This document shows, one piece after another, positions 16,369-25,013 of a stretch of 25,405 nucleotides of DNA. This stretch comes from Nemertoderma westbladi (Eukaryota; Xenacoelomorpha; Nemertodermatida; Nemertodermatidae). The stretch is from positions 1-25,405 of the forward strand of contig JAUCBJ010006775.1 in NCBI GenBank assembly GCA_032718475.1, read 5' to 3'. Numbering within the stretch: position 1 is the stretch's first letter; every line of letters starts with the position of its first letter. Both the position numbers and the translations under genes were made by a program. The notes beneath the pieces were generated by a model. The model saw only the letters and a program-made list of their open reading frames with translations, did no database searches and had not been told where the DNA came from.

Positions 16369-18372
16369 CGGGGTGGGCGCCACTCCTATCTGCTACCCGA
16401 ATGTAGGGATGGCGCCACTCCTATCTGTTACCCGAGGATCGGGGTGGGCACCACTCCTATCTGCTACCAGAGAGTAGGGATGGGCACCACTCCTATCTGC
16501 TACCCGAAGGTAGGGGTGGTCGTTACTCCTATCTGCTACCCAAAGGTAGGGGTGGTCGTTACTCCTATCTGCTACCCAAATGTAGGGGTGGGCGTTACTC
16601 CTATCTGCTACCCGAGGGTAGGGGTGGGCGCTACTCCTATCTGCTACCCAAAGGTAGGGTTGGACGCTACTCCTATCTGCTACCCAAAGGTAGGGGTGGT
16701 CGTTACTCCTATCTGCTACCCAAATGTAGGGATGGGCACCACTCCTATCTGCTACCCAAGGGTAGGGGTGGTCGTTACTCCTATCTGCTACCCGAGGGTA
16801 GGGGTGGGCGCCACTCCTAGCTGCTACCCAAATGTAGGGGTGGGCGCCACTCCTACATGCTACCCGAGGGTAGGGGTGGTAGCTACTCCTATATGCTACC
16901 CAAATGTAGGGATGGGCACCACTCCTATCTGCTGCCCAAATGTAGGGGTGGGCGCCACTCCTACATGTTACCCGAGGGTAGGGGGTGGTAGCTACTCCTA
17001 TCTGCTACCCAAGGGTAGGGGTGGTAGCTACTCCTATCTGCTACCCAAATGTAGGGATGGGCACCACTCCTATCTGCTACCCGAGGGTAGGGGTGGTCGT
17101 TACTCCTATCTGCTACCCGAAGGTAGGGGTGGGCGCTACTCCTATCTGCTACCCGAAGGTAGGGGTGGGTGCTACTCATATCTGCTACCCAAATGTAGGG
17201 ATGGGCACCACTCCTATCTGCTACCCGAGGGTAGGGGTGGTCATTACTCCTATCTGCTACCCGAATGTAGGGGTGGGCGCTACTCCTATCTGCTACCCGA
17301 AGGTAGGGGTGGGTGCTACTCCTATCTGCTGCCCAAATGTAGGTATGGGCACCATTCCTATCTGCTACCCGAGGGTAGGGGTGGTCGTTACTCCTATCTG
17401 CTACCCGAGGGTAGGGGTGGTCGTTACTCCTATCTGCTACCCGAATGTAGGGGTGGGCGCTACTCCTATCTGCTACCCGAAGGTAGGGGTGGGCGCTACT
17501 CCTATCTGCTACCCGAATGTAGGGGTGGGCGCTACTCCTATCTGCTACCTGAAGGTAGGGGTGGGTGCCACTCCTATCTGCTACCCGAAGGTAGGGGTGG
17601 GCGCTACTCCTATCTGCTACCCGAATGTAGGGGTGGGTGCTACTCCTATCTGCTACCCGAATGTAGGGGTGGGCGCTACTCCTATCTGCTACCCGAAGGT
17701 AGGGGTGGGCGCTACTCCTATCTGCTACCCGAATGTAGGGGTGGGCGCTACTCCTATCTGCTACCCAAAGGTAGGGGTGGGCGCTACTCCTATCTGCTAC
17801 CCGAATGTAGGGGTGGGCGCTACTCCTATCTGCTACCTGAAGGTAGGGGTGAGCACTACTCCTATCTGCTACCCGAATGTAGGGATGGGCGCTACTCCTA
17901 TCTGCTACCCGAAGGTAGGGGTGGTTGCCACTCCTATCTGCTACCCGAAGGTAGGGGTGGGCGCTGCGCTACTCCTATCTGCTACCAGAATGTAGGGGTG
18001 GGCGCTACTCCTATCTGCTACCCAAAGGTCGGGGTGTGTGCTACTCCTATCTGCTACCCGAAGGTAGGGGTGGGTGCCACTCCTATCTGCTACCCGAAGG
18101 TAGGGGTGGGCGCTACTCCTATCTGCTACCCGAATGTAGGGGTGGGCGCTACTCCTATCTGCTACCAAAATGTAGGGATGGGCACCACTCATATCTGCTA
18201 CCCGAGGGTAGGGGTGGTCGTTACTCCTATCTGCTACCCGAGGGTAAGGGTGGTAGCTACTCCTATCTGCTACCCAAATGTAGGGGTGGGCACCACTCCT
18301 ATCTGCTACCCGAAGATAGGGATGGGCACCACTATCTGCTACCCGAAGGTAGGGGTGGGCGTCACTCCTATC
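16369..18372. repeat. 36-bp minisatellite, about 55 units
   Basis: The unit, about GGGGTGGGCGCTACTCCTAT followed by CTGCTACCCGAAGGTA, repeats without gaps for 2.0 kb. Variants fall into classes: GGGATGGGCACC, GGGGTGGTCGTT, GGGGTGGGCGCT and GGTAGCT types, and CCCGAAGG, CCCGAGGG, CCCAAATG, CCCGAATG ends. Many units contain the near-perfect inverted repeat CTACCC-GA-GGGTAG and three G-runs. Unit length is a multiple of three and two of three plus-strand frames lack stops, so long open frames with 12-residue period arise (16444-18519; 16985-17995). Off-period changes are one extra G near 16981, five extra bases near 17967 and a 3-bp loss near 18332. The open frames are judged by-products of the repeat. 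Confidence 0.97.
16909..17485. repeat. 144-bp higher-order repeat inside the minisatellite
   Basis: The rare GGGATGGGCACC-type unit (one variant reads GGTATGGGCACC) begins at 16909, 17054, 17198 and 17342. The spacings are 145, 144 and 144 bp, the first including the single extra G near 16981. In the better preserved cycles each such unit is followed by a GGTCGTT/GGTCATT-type unit and then by GGGCGCT/GGGTGCT types, so four 36-bp units have been amplified as a block. Earlier occurrences of the marker unit at 16729 and 16477 are 5 and 7 units away. Confidence 0.85.
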
Positions 18373-19477
18373 CCCTTTGAGTACACTTTGCCTCAGAAAT
18401 CTGGTGATATTTTTTTTCAAATAAAACAATTTTATATTCTATATACAGTAAAAACGTATAGGAGAACATTCTTATTTACTCATTTTCAGTTTTGCGAAAT
18501 TCAACTAGTTGGTTTTTAGGATGAGATTTATAGAAGAAGAACGAGCGAAGCGAAACTTACTTATTCTTATAGAATACTAGCTGTTTGTGTGTTGCTTGTC
18601 AGTCGTCAGGGTGTGGCAGGATGATTACACTTTATGTTGGCGGTAAACGCTACACCTACACACGCCTACTTACACCTACTTGTTGGCAGGTTAGTAAAGA
18701 AGGTGGTTACTGAGGCGTGTTGAAAGGAACCAAAAGAATAAACGAGAGATACGAAACATGATTTAATTGTGAATCTACAGTCAGATGTATTGGCTTACCG
18801 GGCGGCCAGTACTTGTATGCTTACTGTGTGTGTAGGCGTGTGAAGGTGAAGTCGTTATGTTTACTCCCGTTTATATTGACTACTGCATTACATCTATGAA
18901 CAACACTGCAGTTTGCATTAACAAACAGTACTACTACTGGGAACGTGGACTTGTTATTTTATCATTCGATATTTTTATTTTTCTTTAATTAATGCCCTGC
19001 AGATCCACAAAAGCGGTATAATAACACACTAATGGTGTTTTTGCATTCAGTTTGAAAATATAACTATGTAATCTGTTTACCGGTGTTTTGGAGTGCTACA
19101 CACTTAGAGGTGTGACTAGACTCTGCCTATGACAAGAAAACAAGAGGCTTGTGTTTACGTATTATAGCATTTAGAACAACAATTAATGAAAAGTAGTAGC
19201 AAACAAAAGTAAGGATTAATGAATTTTTTAATGTAACTTTTTTCGAGTAAACATTTCTACATCACTATATAAACTTTAGAAATACGATTGTATGTTTATT
19301 TTAGTTAAAGATAAGGTTTCGTTTTTTCGTTGGAAATATCCAATATTCCAGTATTAATTATTCTAAAATGCGCACACGTTATTCTGAAACCAAATACGCA
19401 AACTTATATCCGAAACCGAGAGCAGTGCACTCGAAGCAGAATGGGTCAATAAGAGGAATACATGCTAATTATGTTAT
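18373..19477. other. Stretch without a supported gene
   Basis: About 1.1 kb of AT-rich sequence with no convincing frame, RNA gene or large repeat. A short block near 18535-18600 (aacgagcgaagcgaaac...) has a repeat-like look but no partner was found in the window. Confidence 0.55.
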
Positions 19478-19557
19478 ATAATGCGACCGACCGATTGCTT
19501 GATATTTTTCGCAATGGTCATAGCGAAAAATATCAAGCGATCGGTCGATCGCATTAT
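19478..19557. repeat. 80-nt hairpin with 35-bp arms
   Basis: The arm 19478-19512 (ataatgcgaccgaccgattg...) and the arm 19523-19557 match as reverse complements at 33 of 35 positions around a 10-nt loop (aatggtcata). Such a compact, nearly perfect stem could be a miniature inverted-repeat element or a small-RNA hairpin precursor. Nothing else in the window matches it. Confidence 0.85.
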
Positions 19558-19634
19558 CATATTGTCCTATTACATTATAATATACTTAATCGTCACTCAC
19601 CCCACAACAATTAACTTATTTTTATTAAAAACGG

Positions 19635-20031
19635 TGTGTCCTAAGGCAAGTCAAGCGGCTTAGCTCAGGGTTGGATGTCCGTCCATGTCCCTTTCTCCTG
19701 CGCTCTGCCTAGTGTCACCCTAGGTCGAATCCTTTTCACGCTCGCCCTAGGCTGACCGGTCGGCTTGGGGTCCCCGCCTTTGTGACGCCTAGTGTCACCC
19801 TAACCCAAATCCTTTGCAGGCTCGTGCTAGGCAGACCGTGCCAGTCTGCCTCTGGCTCAGGCATTTGTCCCTTGGCTACCAGGAACTCTACCTGGAACCG
19901 GATTGTACTTGATTTCTTGGAATTTAGACCCCAATAAAAGCACTGAGAGTGGCGATTTTGTGTTTAGTCGTCATTAAAAATCGCCGTAACTATGTTAATT
20001 TAAACTTTTAATCGTTCCGGTCTTTTGCACA
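19635..20031 (+). mobile_element. Candidate LTR (or other GC-richer repeat)
   Basis: A ~400-bp block of clearly higher GC starts TGTGTCC and ends TTGCACA (TG...CA, with inverted TGTG/CACA tips). It contains an AATAAA at about 19934-19939 followed by a GT-rich stretch, and is followed directly by tggtgtctgggac, which begins with TGG as a primer-binding site would. Internally, an ~80-bp direct duplication (gcctagtgtcaccct at 19707 and 19787) is present. No second LTR and no gag-like frame follow on the plus strand, so this would be a truncated or solo copy. An alternative reading is a tRNA-derived SINE, because TAGCTCAGGGTTGG at 19661 and aggtcgaatcc at 19722 resemble A and B boxes. Confidence 0.3.
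19707..19866. repeat. ~80-bp direct duplication
   Basis: gcctagtgtcaccctagg... at 19707 and gcctagtgtcaccctaac... at 19787 begin two diverged copies that share caccct, aatccttt, ctcg and ctagg-like words. Confidence 0.65.
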
Positions 20032-20280
20032 TGGTGTCTGGGACTTTTTGGAATATTCGTTCGTTATCGTTTATAATTTTTATATATGCCCGGCACCTGA
20101 TTTGAAAATAACGCGAACAACGTTCATGGTACATACAGCATGATGATGCCTCTGGTCCTTTTGCATAAAATACAATAAAATACAAACTCAAATACACACT
20201 TTTTATAAATACTTTTTTTTTTGTTAAACACTTCCATAAATAATCGTTTTTAAACAAATTACACAAGATACTAAAGCAAC
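20032..20280. other. Stretch without a supported gene
   Basis: A 96-codon minus-strand frame (20000-20290) is Cys-rich in part but shows no known domain and is not called. Confidence 0.5.
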
Positions 20281-20417
20281 ACAGATACATATTATGTACA
20301 GTTACATATTACATACAGTTACATATTACGTACAGTTGCATAGTACAAATAGATACATATGACATACAGTTACATATTACATACAGTTACAATATTATTA
20401 CATATAGTTACATATTA
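20281..20417 (-). repeat. 17-bp tandem repeat at LINE 3' end
   Basis: About eight units of ACAGTTACATATTACAT (plus strand) run from 20281, with a four-base insertion in the seventh. They begin only ~40 bp beyond the stop of the minus-strand retrotransposon, where non-LTR elements carry their 3' tail repeats. Confidence 0.85.
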
Positions 20418-20456
20418 AAAACTACAGAAAATCAGTCATAGTGCGTGGGACTCGGG

Positions 20457-20884
20457 CTACAATACCCCATCCACGGAAGGGGCGACAGTAGGGGAACGGC
20501 AGAGCCACATGGCGGCATTGCCCCTCCAGAGACAAACGGCCAAGCGTTGAAAAATCTGCCTAGAGGCATCGCTGAGCCTGAGGTCACGGCGAATGGCCTG
20601 AAGACGGGCGACCTCCCGGATGACTGAGATGGATGAGGCCTCCCACCCACCCAGGGCTTCGATACGAGTGGGGTGAAACCCACCCCTGCGGACCTGCATT
20701 CTGTGGCATGGGCAGCCATTTTACAGTCCCGAGCTACTGTCAGAGCATGGCCGGGGTTTGAAGCGGCGCCCTGGATGGTGAGGGCCTGAAGGCTCGAAAT
20801 GACAGTGACGTCCAGTGCCATGGGTTGCCCCCGGCGCCAGTTTGGTAGATTGACGTCGGCAGTCCTGCTGCAGGAACCGGCCAC
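20457..20884 (-). pseudogene. Restriction-endonuclease-like (RLE) C-terminal region
   Basis: The first part (frame 20884 downward) reads SRTADVNLPNWRRGQPMALD then VTVISSLQ. The ADV...ALDVTV spacing fits the PD-(D/E)xK-type nuclease core of R2/NeSL-type LINEs, which nicks the target for reverse transcription. It continues GHALTVARDCKMAAHATECR and GVGFTPLV. After a frameshift near 20670-20690 the second frame gives GFHPTRIEALGGWEASSISV, a segment beginning RQIFQRLAVCLWRGNAAMWL and the end of the protein, PTVAPSVDGVL plus stop. Overlap of the two frames around GVGFTPLV/GGFHPTRIEALGGW marks the break. The nuclease assignment is inferred from position and motif. Confidence 0.65.
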
Positions 20885-21243
20885 TATGCCTGGTACTTCC
20901 CTCCGGGATGCGAGGCAGCGGATTGGGCTGCAGAGTAGAGTGCATCCTGGAGGGAGTCATGGCGATGTATACGATCACCCGAACCACCACAGCCGACGTT
21001 ATGATCGCCGTAGGTATCCAAAACTGAACCGCAGACCAAACAGGGGGTAGGCTCTGATGACATCCGAACACCTAGCCAGTACTGCATGCAAGTCTGGTGC
21101 TCCCTGTCCAGTATGTGGAGGCTGAGGGAGGTGGACGGTATTACTTGTAGCCAATCCCCAGCATGAGGTAGTGCGGTAGAGTTTGCTAGGGCGATGGAGT
21201 GGCTGTCAGGAGAGGTGGACAGTAGATTCTCATGGTTGGCCAA
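20884..21243 (-). pseudogene. CCHC knuckle region of the LINE protein
   Basis: The frame contains AGDWLQVIPSTSLSLHILDR and MQYWLGVRM, followed by a knuckle C-x2-C-x9-H-x3-C (CLVCGSVLDTYGDHNVGC). Then comes GDRIHRHDSLQDALYSAAQ. In R2-group LINEs a CCHC motif followed by an R-H-D box precedes the endonuclease, and this segment directly precedes the RLE-like region. The frame breaks at both ends: TGA at its downstream end, a frameshift from the post-RT region upstream. The knuckle itself looks complete. Confidence 0.75.
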
Positions 21244-21309
21244 GTCAATGGAATGAGTGAGGTTCTTCTGAGTGATTGGGGTGGGGAGTGCATTGGTAGA
21301 GGTCGTCCA

Positions 21310-21777
21310 CTAGGGGTTCTTGGCAGAAATTGCCAGTAGGTCGAGGGCTCCAAAGAGGTTGGGGTCAGAGGGGGGATGGCCAAGGATCCGGCTGACCAGT
21401 TGACCAGACTGACAGGAGGACGCGATGTAGGCTGCGGAGGCGTGATCAGCCGCTTTGTGTAGACCTAGGCCACCCAGTGAGGTTGGGAGAGCAGCCTTCT
21501 CCCAGGACCAGTCGGATAAAGAGCCACCGACTAAGTCCGGAAGTGCTAAAGTCCTAATGGTGGAGTCAAATTCCACTGAGGCCCCCACGATAAAGTTTGG
21601 GGGGCAACAGCGGAGGGCGAACACAACCTTTGGCAGAGACAGGCATGACCTCAACAGGGTAGTCTCCATCTGGGAATCATTCAGATTAGGTAGGCAGGCG
21701 ATGATCTCCCTGAGCTTGCTGACTCGATGCAACACTGCATTCTCACAGAACGATGCTGGGCCAATAGGGGAGCCCAA
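21310..21777 (-). pseudogene. Post-RT (thumb) region of the LINE protein
   Basis: An intact 155-codon stretch starts GSPIGPASFCENAVLHRVSK and includes DSQMETTLLRSCLSLPKVVF, ALPDLVGGSLSDWSWEKAAL and SLGGLGLHKAADHASAAYI. This is the well-conserved segment after the RT active site in a LINE group abundant in aquatic invertebrates and fish. It is frameshifted relative to the RT core just upstream: the RT frame passes through SVGITLCWAP where the family has a run ending in LGSPIGP. It ends at a stop after ISAKNP. Confidence 0.75.
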
Positions 21778-22318
21778 CAGAGAGTTATACCAACCGACAG
21801 GATGGGGATCGATGTTGGAAGAACATTCAGGGCTGGATCTGCACCCTGTGGGATGAAGATCTGGGACTTGGACCGGTTTAAAGCGAGGCCCGTGAGAAAA
21901 CCCAAGCGCTCGAGGATGTCTAGCGCCTTTAGTAAGAGTGTACCATCATCAAGGTACCAACCTGAGAATGTGAGGTTGGGAACCTCCTTCTGAATGAGAA
22001 CAGCCACTGGGTGAAGGGTGCAGGCAAACGCAAGAGGACCAAGAGGGTCTGGTCTCCCTACTGGACTCCACAGCAGCTTAGGATCTTCCAATCCCCCAGC
22101 CACAAGATGGCCTATACTCTGTAACAGGACTCCACCCAAGCCGAGATTGAAGGGATGTTCTGGCGGATTTCAGTGAACATGCTTGCTTTGTCGATAGAGT
22201 TAAACGCATTCTTGAAGTCAACCAGCAATATCCACTTCGAGTCCGGGGATAGAAGAGTCATCCAAAGTAGCGGAGACGGCTCTAACTAGTGCCTCACATC
22301 CTAAAGGCATACTGACAC
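21681..22318 (-). pseudogene. Reverse-transcriptase catalytic core
   Basis: Motif A is visible as LLVDFKNAFNSIDKASMF, with its Asp codon near 22219. Motif B appears in part as GVQ, an in-frame TAG, then GD, and resumes in the next frame as DPLGPLAFAC. Motif C is WYLDDGTLL at about 21957-21940, so both catalytic Asp residues of the YxDD box remain. The rest of the palm follows as GLALNRSKSQIFIP. Before motif A the segment SMPLGCEALVRAVSATL lies in a different frame. At least two frameshifts and one nonsense codon occur within the core, so no active polymerase is encoded. The reaction of the intact family is target-primed reverse transcription. Confidence 0.8.
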
Positions 22319-23003
22319 CTACCTGTAAGGGAGATAGGAAGCGATGGAGGCAACCCCGGCAGCGAGGCACTTTGATGTTAGTCTCCTTAGGGTCTCACCC
22401 ACAGCGATGGGGTGGAGACCACCATCCTTCTTCTTACAAGGGAAGAGGGATGCACCGCAAAGGTATTTCATGATGTCGGGTGGGGCCTCTCCCGCAGCCA
22501 ACTGCGTGGTGAAGCGACTTAATGCGCACAGCGCCCGGGTGGCCCTAGCGGGGGATGGGGAGGAAATACATTCCTTTAAGTGGGTCGGTCTCAGCTGAGA
22601 CAGGCCCGGCGCGGAGCCAAACGGGAATGACCTGATAGCCTTGGCCACAGACTCGGTTGAAATCGTTGTGGGTTGTGGGACCGGGCCAGTCGGTAGGACC
22701 GGAGGAGGAGCCTGCGGATGTTTGTCCTGCATGGAAAGGAAAGTGGACTCGTTTGTATCCGCTAGACCCTCTGACAACAGGGCTCTCACTGCCTTCCGTT
22801 ACTGCCCATCTGCCATGGCCTGATGGGCCCGCCTGGCATTGGACTCCCTAATAGAGTCAGGGGAAGACTTGGCTGGCTTGCACTTCATGGCACTTGGGCT
22901 AGAAGCGACAGCCTCATTCCAGAGACCCAGATAGTCACCCGACAACCACCTACAAAGACGTGACTTCACAAGCTTATCAGTGTCTCTCCAGTGACATCAT
23001 CCT
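22319..23003 (-). pseudogene. N-terminal RT extension of the LINE protein
   Basis: The 22789-22319 frame reads MRALLSEGLADTNESTFLSM, then RSFPFGSAPGLSQLRPTHLK, LCGASLFPCKKKDGGLHPIA and VGETLRRLTSKCLAAGV, the standard RT finger region (SAPGxSxLRPxHLK and RPIAVGExLRRL boxes). Upstream in the same reading sense, 22997-22800 gives CHWRDTDKLVKSRL and SNARRAHQAMADGQ. Two in-frame stops were located: TGA at 22999-22997 (before CHWRD) and TAA at 22801-22799 (after MADGQ). The GLHPIAVG box differs from the family GLRPIAVG at one residue, and a frameshift follows PYR at about 22320. Confidence 0.75.
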
Positions 23004-23490
23004 CCTCTCTTGGGATTGGCCAGGGTACAGGGAGCCAGTAGGAAGACCTTAGACCAGGAGTTGGCGTTGCTGGGGTCAGAAGATATCTCTTCAAGGGTTG
23101 AAGCAACAGCATCAGCCCACAGGTCCCAGGTGGACTTGGGTACATGGCGGAGGGTGATCTTAGTCTGAAGAATGGAGTCAATGGAAGGTAAAGTGTCTTC
23201 GGGGCTTGGTGCATCAGGGGGCGGGTGGGTGAATGGATAATGTGGCGGGTTAGGTGGTGGGAGCGGGTTGTGTCCGGGTAGTGTGGGAGTGGCTGCATGA
23301 CTGGTTGGAGCACTGAAATGTTGGGTGGACGAGGGTGGGGTTGTGTTATTGTGGAAAGGGTGGGAGCAAGGGGGATTGGCCCGATCCAGGGCACCTGGTT
23401 TTCAACTTTGTTTTGTGTGACCTGATAACCCCTGAGGGTTTGGCTGACATTGGTCGTAAGCATGCTGGGCATATGGTTGGGTGGATGGAG
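23004..23490 (-). pseudogene. Pro-rich linker of the LINE protein
   Basis: Overlapping frames give long proline- and threonine-rich runs (for example PTLSTITQPHPRPP), then, nearer the RT, TLRHVPKSTWDLWADAVAST and SWSKVFLLAPCTLANPKRGG, which precede the TGA at 22999. Low-complexity linkers between an N-terminal protease and the RT are common in long LINE proteins. Exact frame continuity cannot be assigned by eye. Confidence 0.5.
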
Positions 23491-24240
23491 CTAACTGTGG
23501 GGGAAATCCCTTGAATACTTAGGGAGGGGCATGGTGGATGGTTCGGGGGTTGCGGATTGGGGAGGGAAGACAATGGGATGGGCTGTGTGCCTGTCAGGGG
23601 TGTGGACCATCGGGAATTCGATGGTGATGCGTTCTGCATTATGTCCCCATTTGGTGGCCTCGAGCAACACCCATTCACTTAGCGCATTGACATGTCTTGC
23701 GTTTTTAGCCCCAAATGAGTCGAAGTACGAGAATAATTTCTTTGAAGGAAAGTAAACACCCAGTGTCCAGTGGCCACCACACAGGTTGATAGGGAATAGA
23801 ATCATGGCAAACCGATGAACATCAGAGTTCTTAGTCCACCTCTTGACTATATCATAACCATGTGAAGGGGAGAGGAGGAAGTCAGTAAACTGGGAATTGA
23901 ACACTTTGACAGGGCCATTGGTGGAATTGCTAGCAAAGTGGTAGAGTATGGCTTCTAGAGTACTGCCAGTTAACCAGAAGCTTTTTGGGTTTCCAGCCGT
24001 ACTGCATAGGGATTCCAAGTCTCCGTCTGATATTGGAATGCCTGCAAGCTCGCGATGTGAGTCAGTTGGGTTGGCGATGTCATTGAGGATAAGTGTATCA
24101 GAAAGCTCAATAGTGGAGTTAAAAGGGGAGGTTGAGCTCAACATACTTGGATAGGACGATGCGGTATAAGTAAGTATGAGAGTCAAGAAAAAAAATTGCA
24201 GTGTTATATGAATGATAAACAGTACAATAATACAGTACAA
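23491..24240 (-). pseudogene. Ulp1/C48-like cysteine protease region, catalytic Cys not found
   Basis: This 249-codon frame has a hydrophobic start (residues 1-28), then a region with SFWLTGSTLEAILYHFA and FAMILFPINLCGGHWTLGVY, and SKKLFSYFDSFGAKN. The His (residue 157) followed 17 residues later by Asp (residue 174) in HWTLG...YFDSFG is the hallmark spacing of Ulp1 (SUMO/ubiquitin-like protease) folds. The Cys box that should follow within about 50 residues (Q...DCG) is absent: after FPMVHTPD the frame turns into HPIVFPPQSATPEPS and ends at 23493-23491. So the protease is broken, or its last part was replaced. NeSL- and Utopia-type LINEs carry such proteases. The start at 24240 is simply the first Met; the hydrophobic N-terminus may be non-coding 5' sequence. 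Confidence 0.6.
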
Positions 24241-25013
24241 AGTATGATAATGCTATATAATAAACAGTATTGTATGGGAAATAATTACTTTGATTAATTA
24301 TGGCTGGCAGACAAAATTAAGTGTAATTATGAATTGGTACACTAAATGCAGCAGCATGACAAGAAACAATGCTGTGCAATTAGGCAGCTAGCAACAATTG
24401 TTGGCTGAGTTGATTGGTGATGAAGTAAGAAGCAAATGAAGTGAATGCATTAATACCGACAACATACAACATAAATCAAACAGATGACTGTATGAGGCAG
24501 TTTTGATAGAATAAACGGTTAAGGAATAAACAAAGCAAGCAGTAGAGTAGGATGCGATACCGACAACAAACCTGGACCCCTGTCAGTGTGGAGATAAACC
24601 CCAGTTTCTAGGTTCTGAGAATACTGCACTGGGTTAACCGGTTATGTGATGTATGTCAGTTAAACAACCTGGGCTACTGCAGTGCGAACCCTTCCTTCCA
24701 CGAGGAATAGACCAGGAGTTGCAGAGTTGGGAATTGTGAGTGGCTCGTTGTTCGGGCTGAGACTTCTCCCTTGCTAGGTGCTTGGCGAACACATGAGGTC
24801 TCAGGCCTGGTGGATGGTTTGACCTTGATTTGGGGGAAACCGGATCACGATGTGTCATGGACACGGCTATGCTATGGTTGTCGTTTCCGCGGACTGAACT
24901 CCAGACACGTGAGTTCAGCGACCAATACACACTCGAAAGTGGTGTCATCAATATATGTATGTATTTTGTAAGCTGTTCCGGTGCCAGCTACATGTGACGA
25001 TCGATATCACTGC
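24241..25013. other. Upstream flank or 5' region of the LINE; no gene recognised
   Basis: 24241-24560 is AT-rich, while 24570-24950 returns to higher GC, like the retrotransposon, and could be its 5' part. A 105-codon minus-strand frame (24634-24951) has a Cys/His-bearing tail but no clear zinc-finger spacing. A hairpin with perfect 8-bp arms (ctgaactc 24894-24901, gagttcag 24911-24918) is present. Confidence 0.45.

Larger units (their letters stand above)
20281..24240 (-). mobile_element. Decayed non-LTR retrotransposon with Ulp1-like protease, RT and nuclease regions (NeSL-like architecture)
   Basis: A single minus-strand element explains the GC-richer block 20430-24240. In coding order it shows a C48/Ulp1-type protease region, a Pro-rich linker, an N-terminal RT extension, RT motifs, a post-RT region, a CCHC knuckle, a restriction-endonuclease-like region and a terminal stop at about 20457. 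Seventeen-bp tail repeats follow (20281-20417). Protease plus RT plus 3' restriction-like endonuclease is the known layout of NeSL- and Utopia-type LINEs; the clade itself is inference. Many in-frame stops and frameshifts show it is inactive. The true 5' end was not found; 24241-25010 may include 5' UTR. Confidence 0.75.

Noticed and set aside
16444-18519. 691-codon open frame as a repetitive protein gene
   Set aside because: The frame exists because the 36-bp unit is a multiple of three and two plus-strand frames lack stops. It changes peptide register twice through +1 and +5 insertions, and similar open frames appear on the minus strand.
19661-19733. Functional tRNA gene
   Set aside because: A- and B-box-like words are present, but the B box lacks a base and no cloverleaf can be drawn with normal arm lengths.
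20000-20290. 96-codon Cys-containing minus-strand frame
   Set aside because: No domain is recognised, the N-terminal half is AT-driven low complexity, and part lies in the candidate LTR.
20445-22993. Plus-strand frames opposite the large LINE
   Set aside because: All are antisense to recognised RT, knuckle or nuclease segments and have no domain of their own.
24634-24951. Zinc-finger N-terminus of the LINE protein
   Set aside because: Cys and His residues occur but no C2H2 or CCHC spacing fits; left as unassigned flank.
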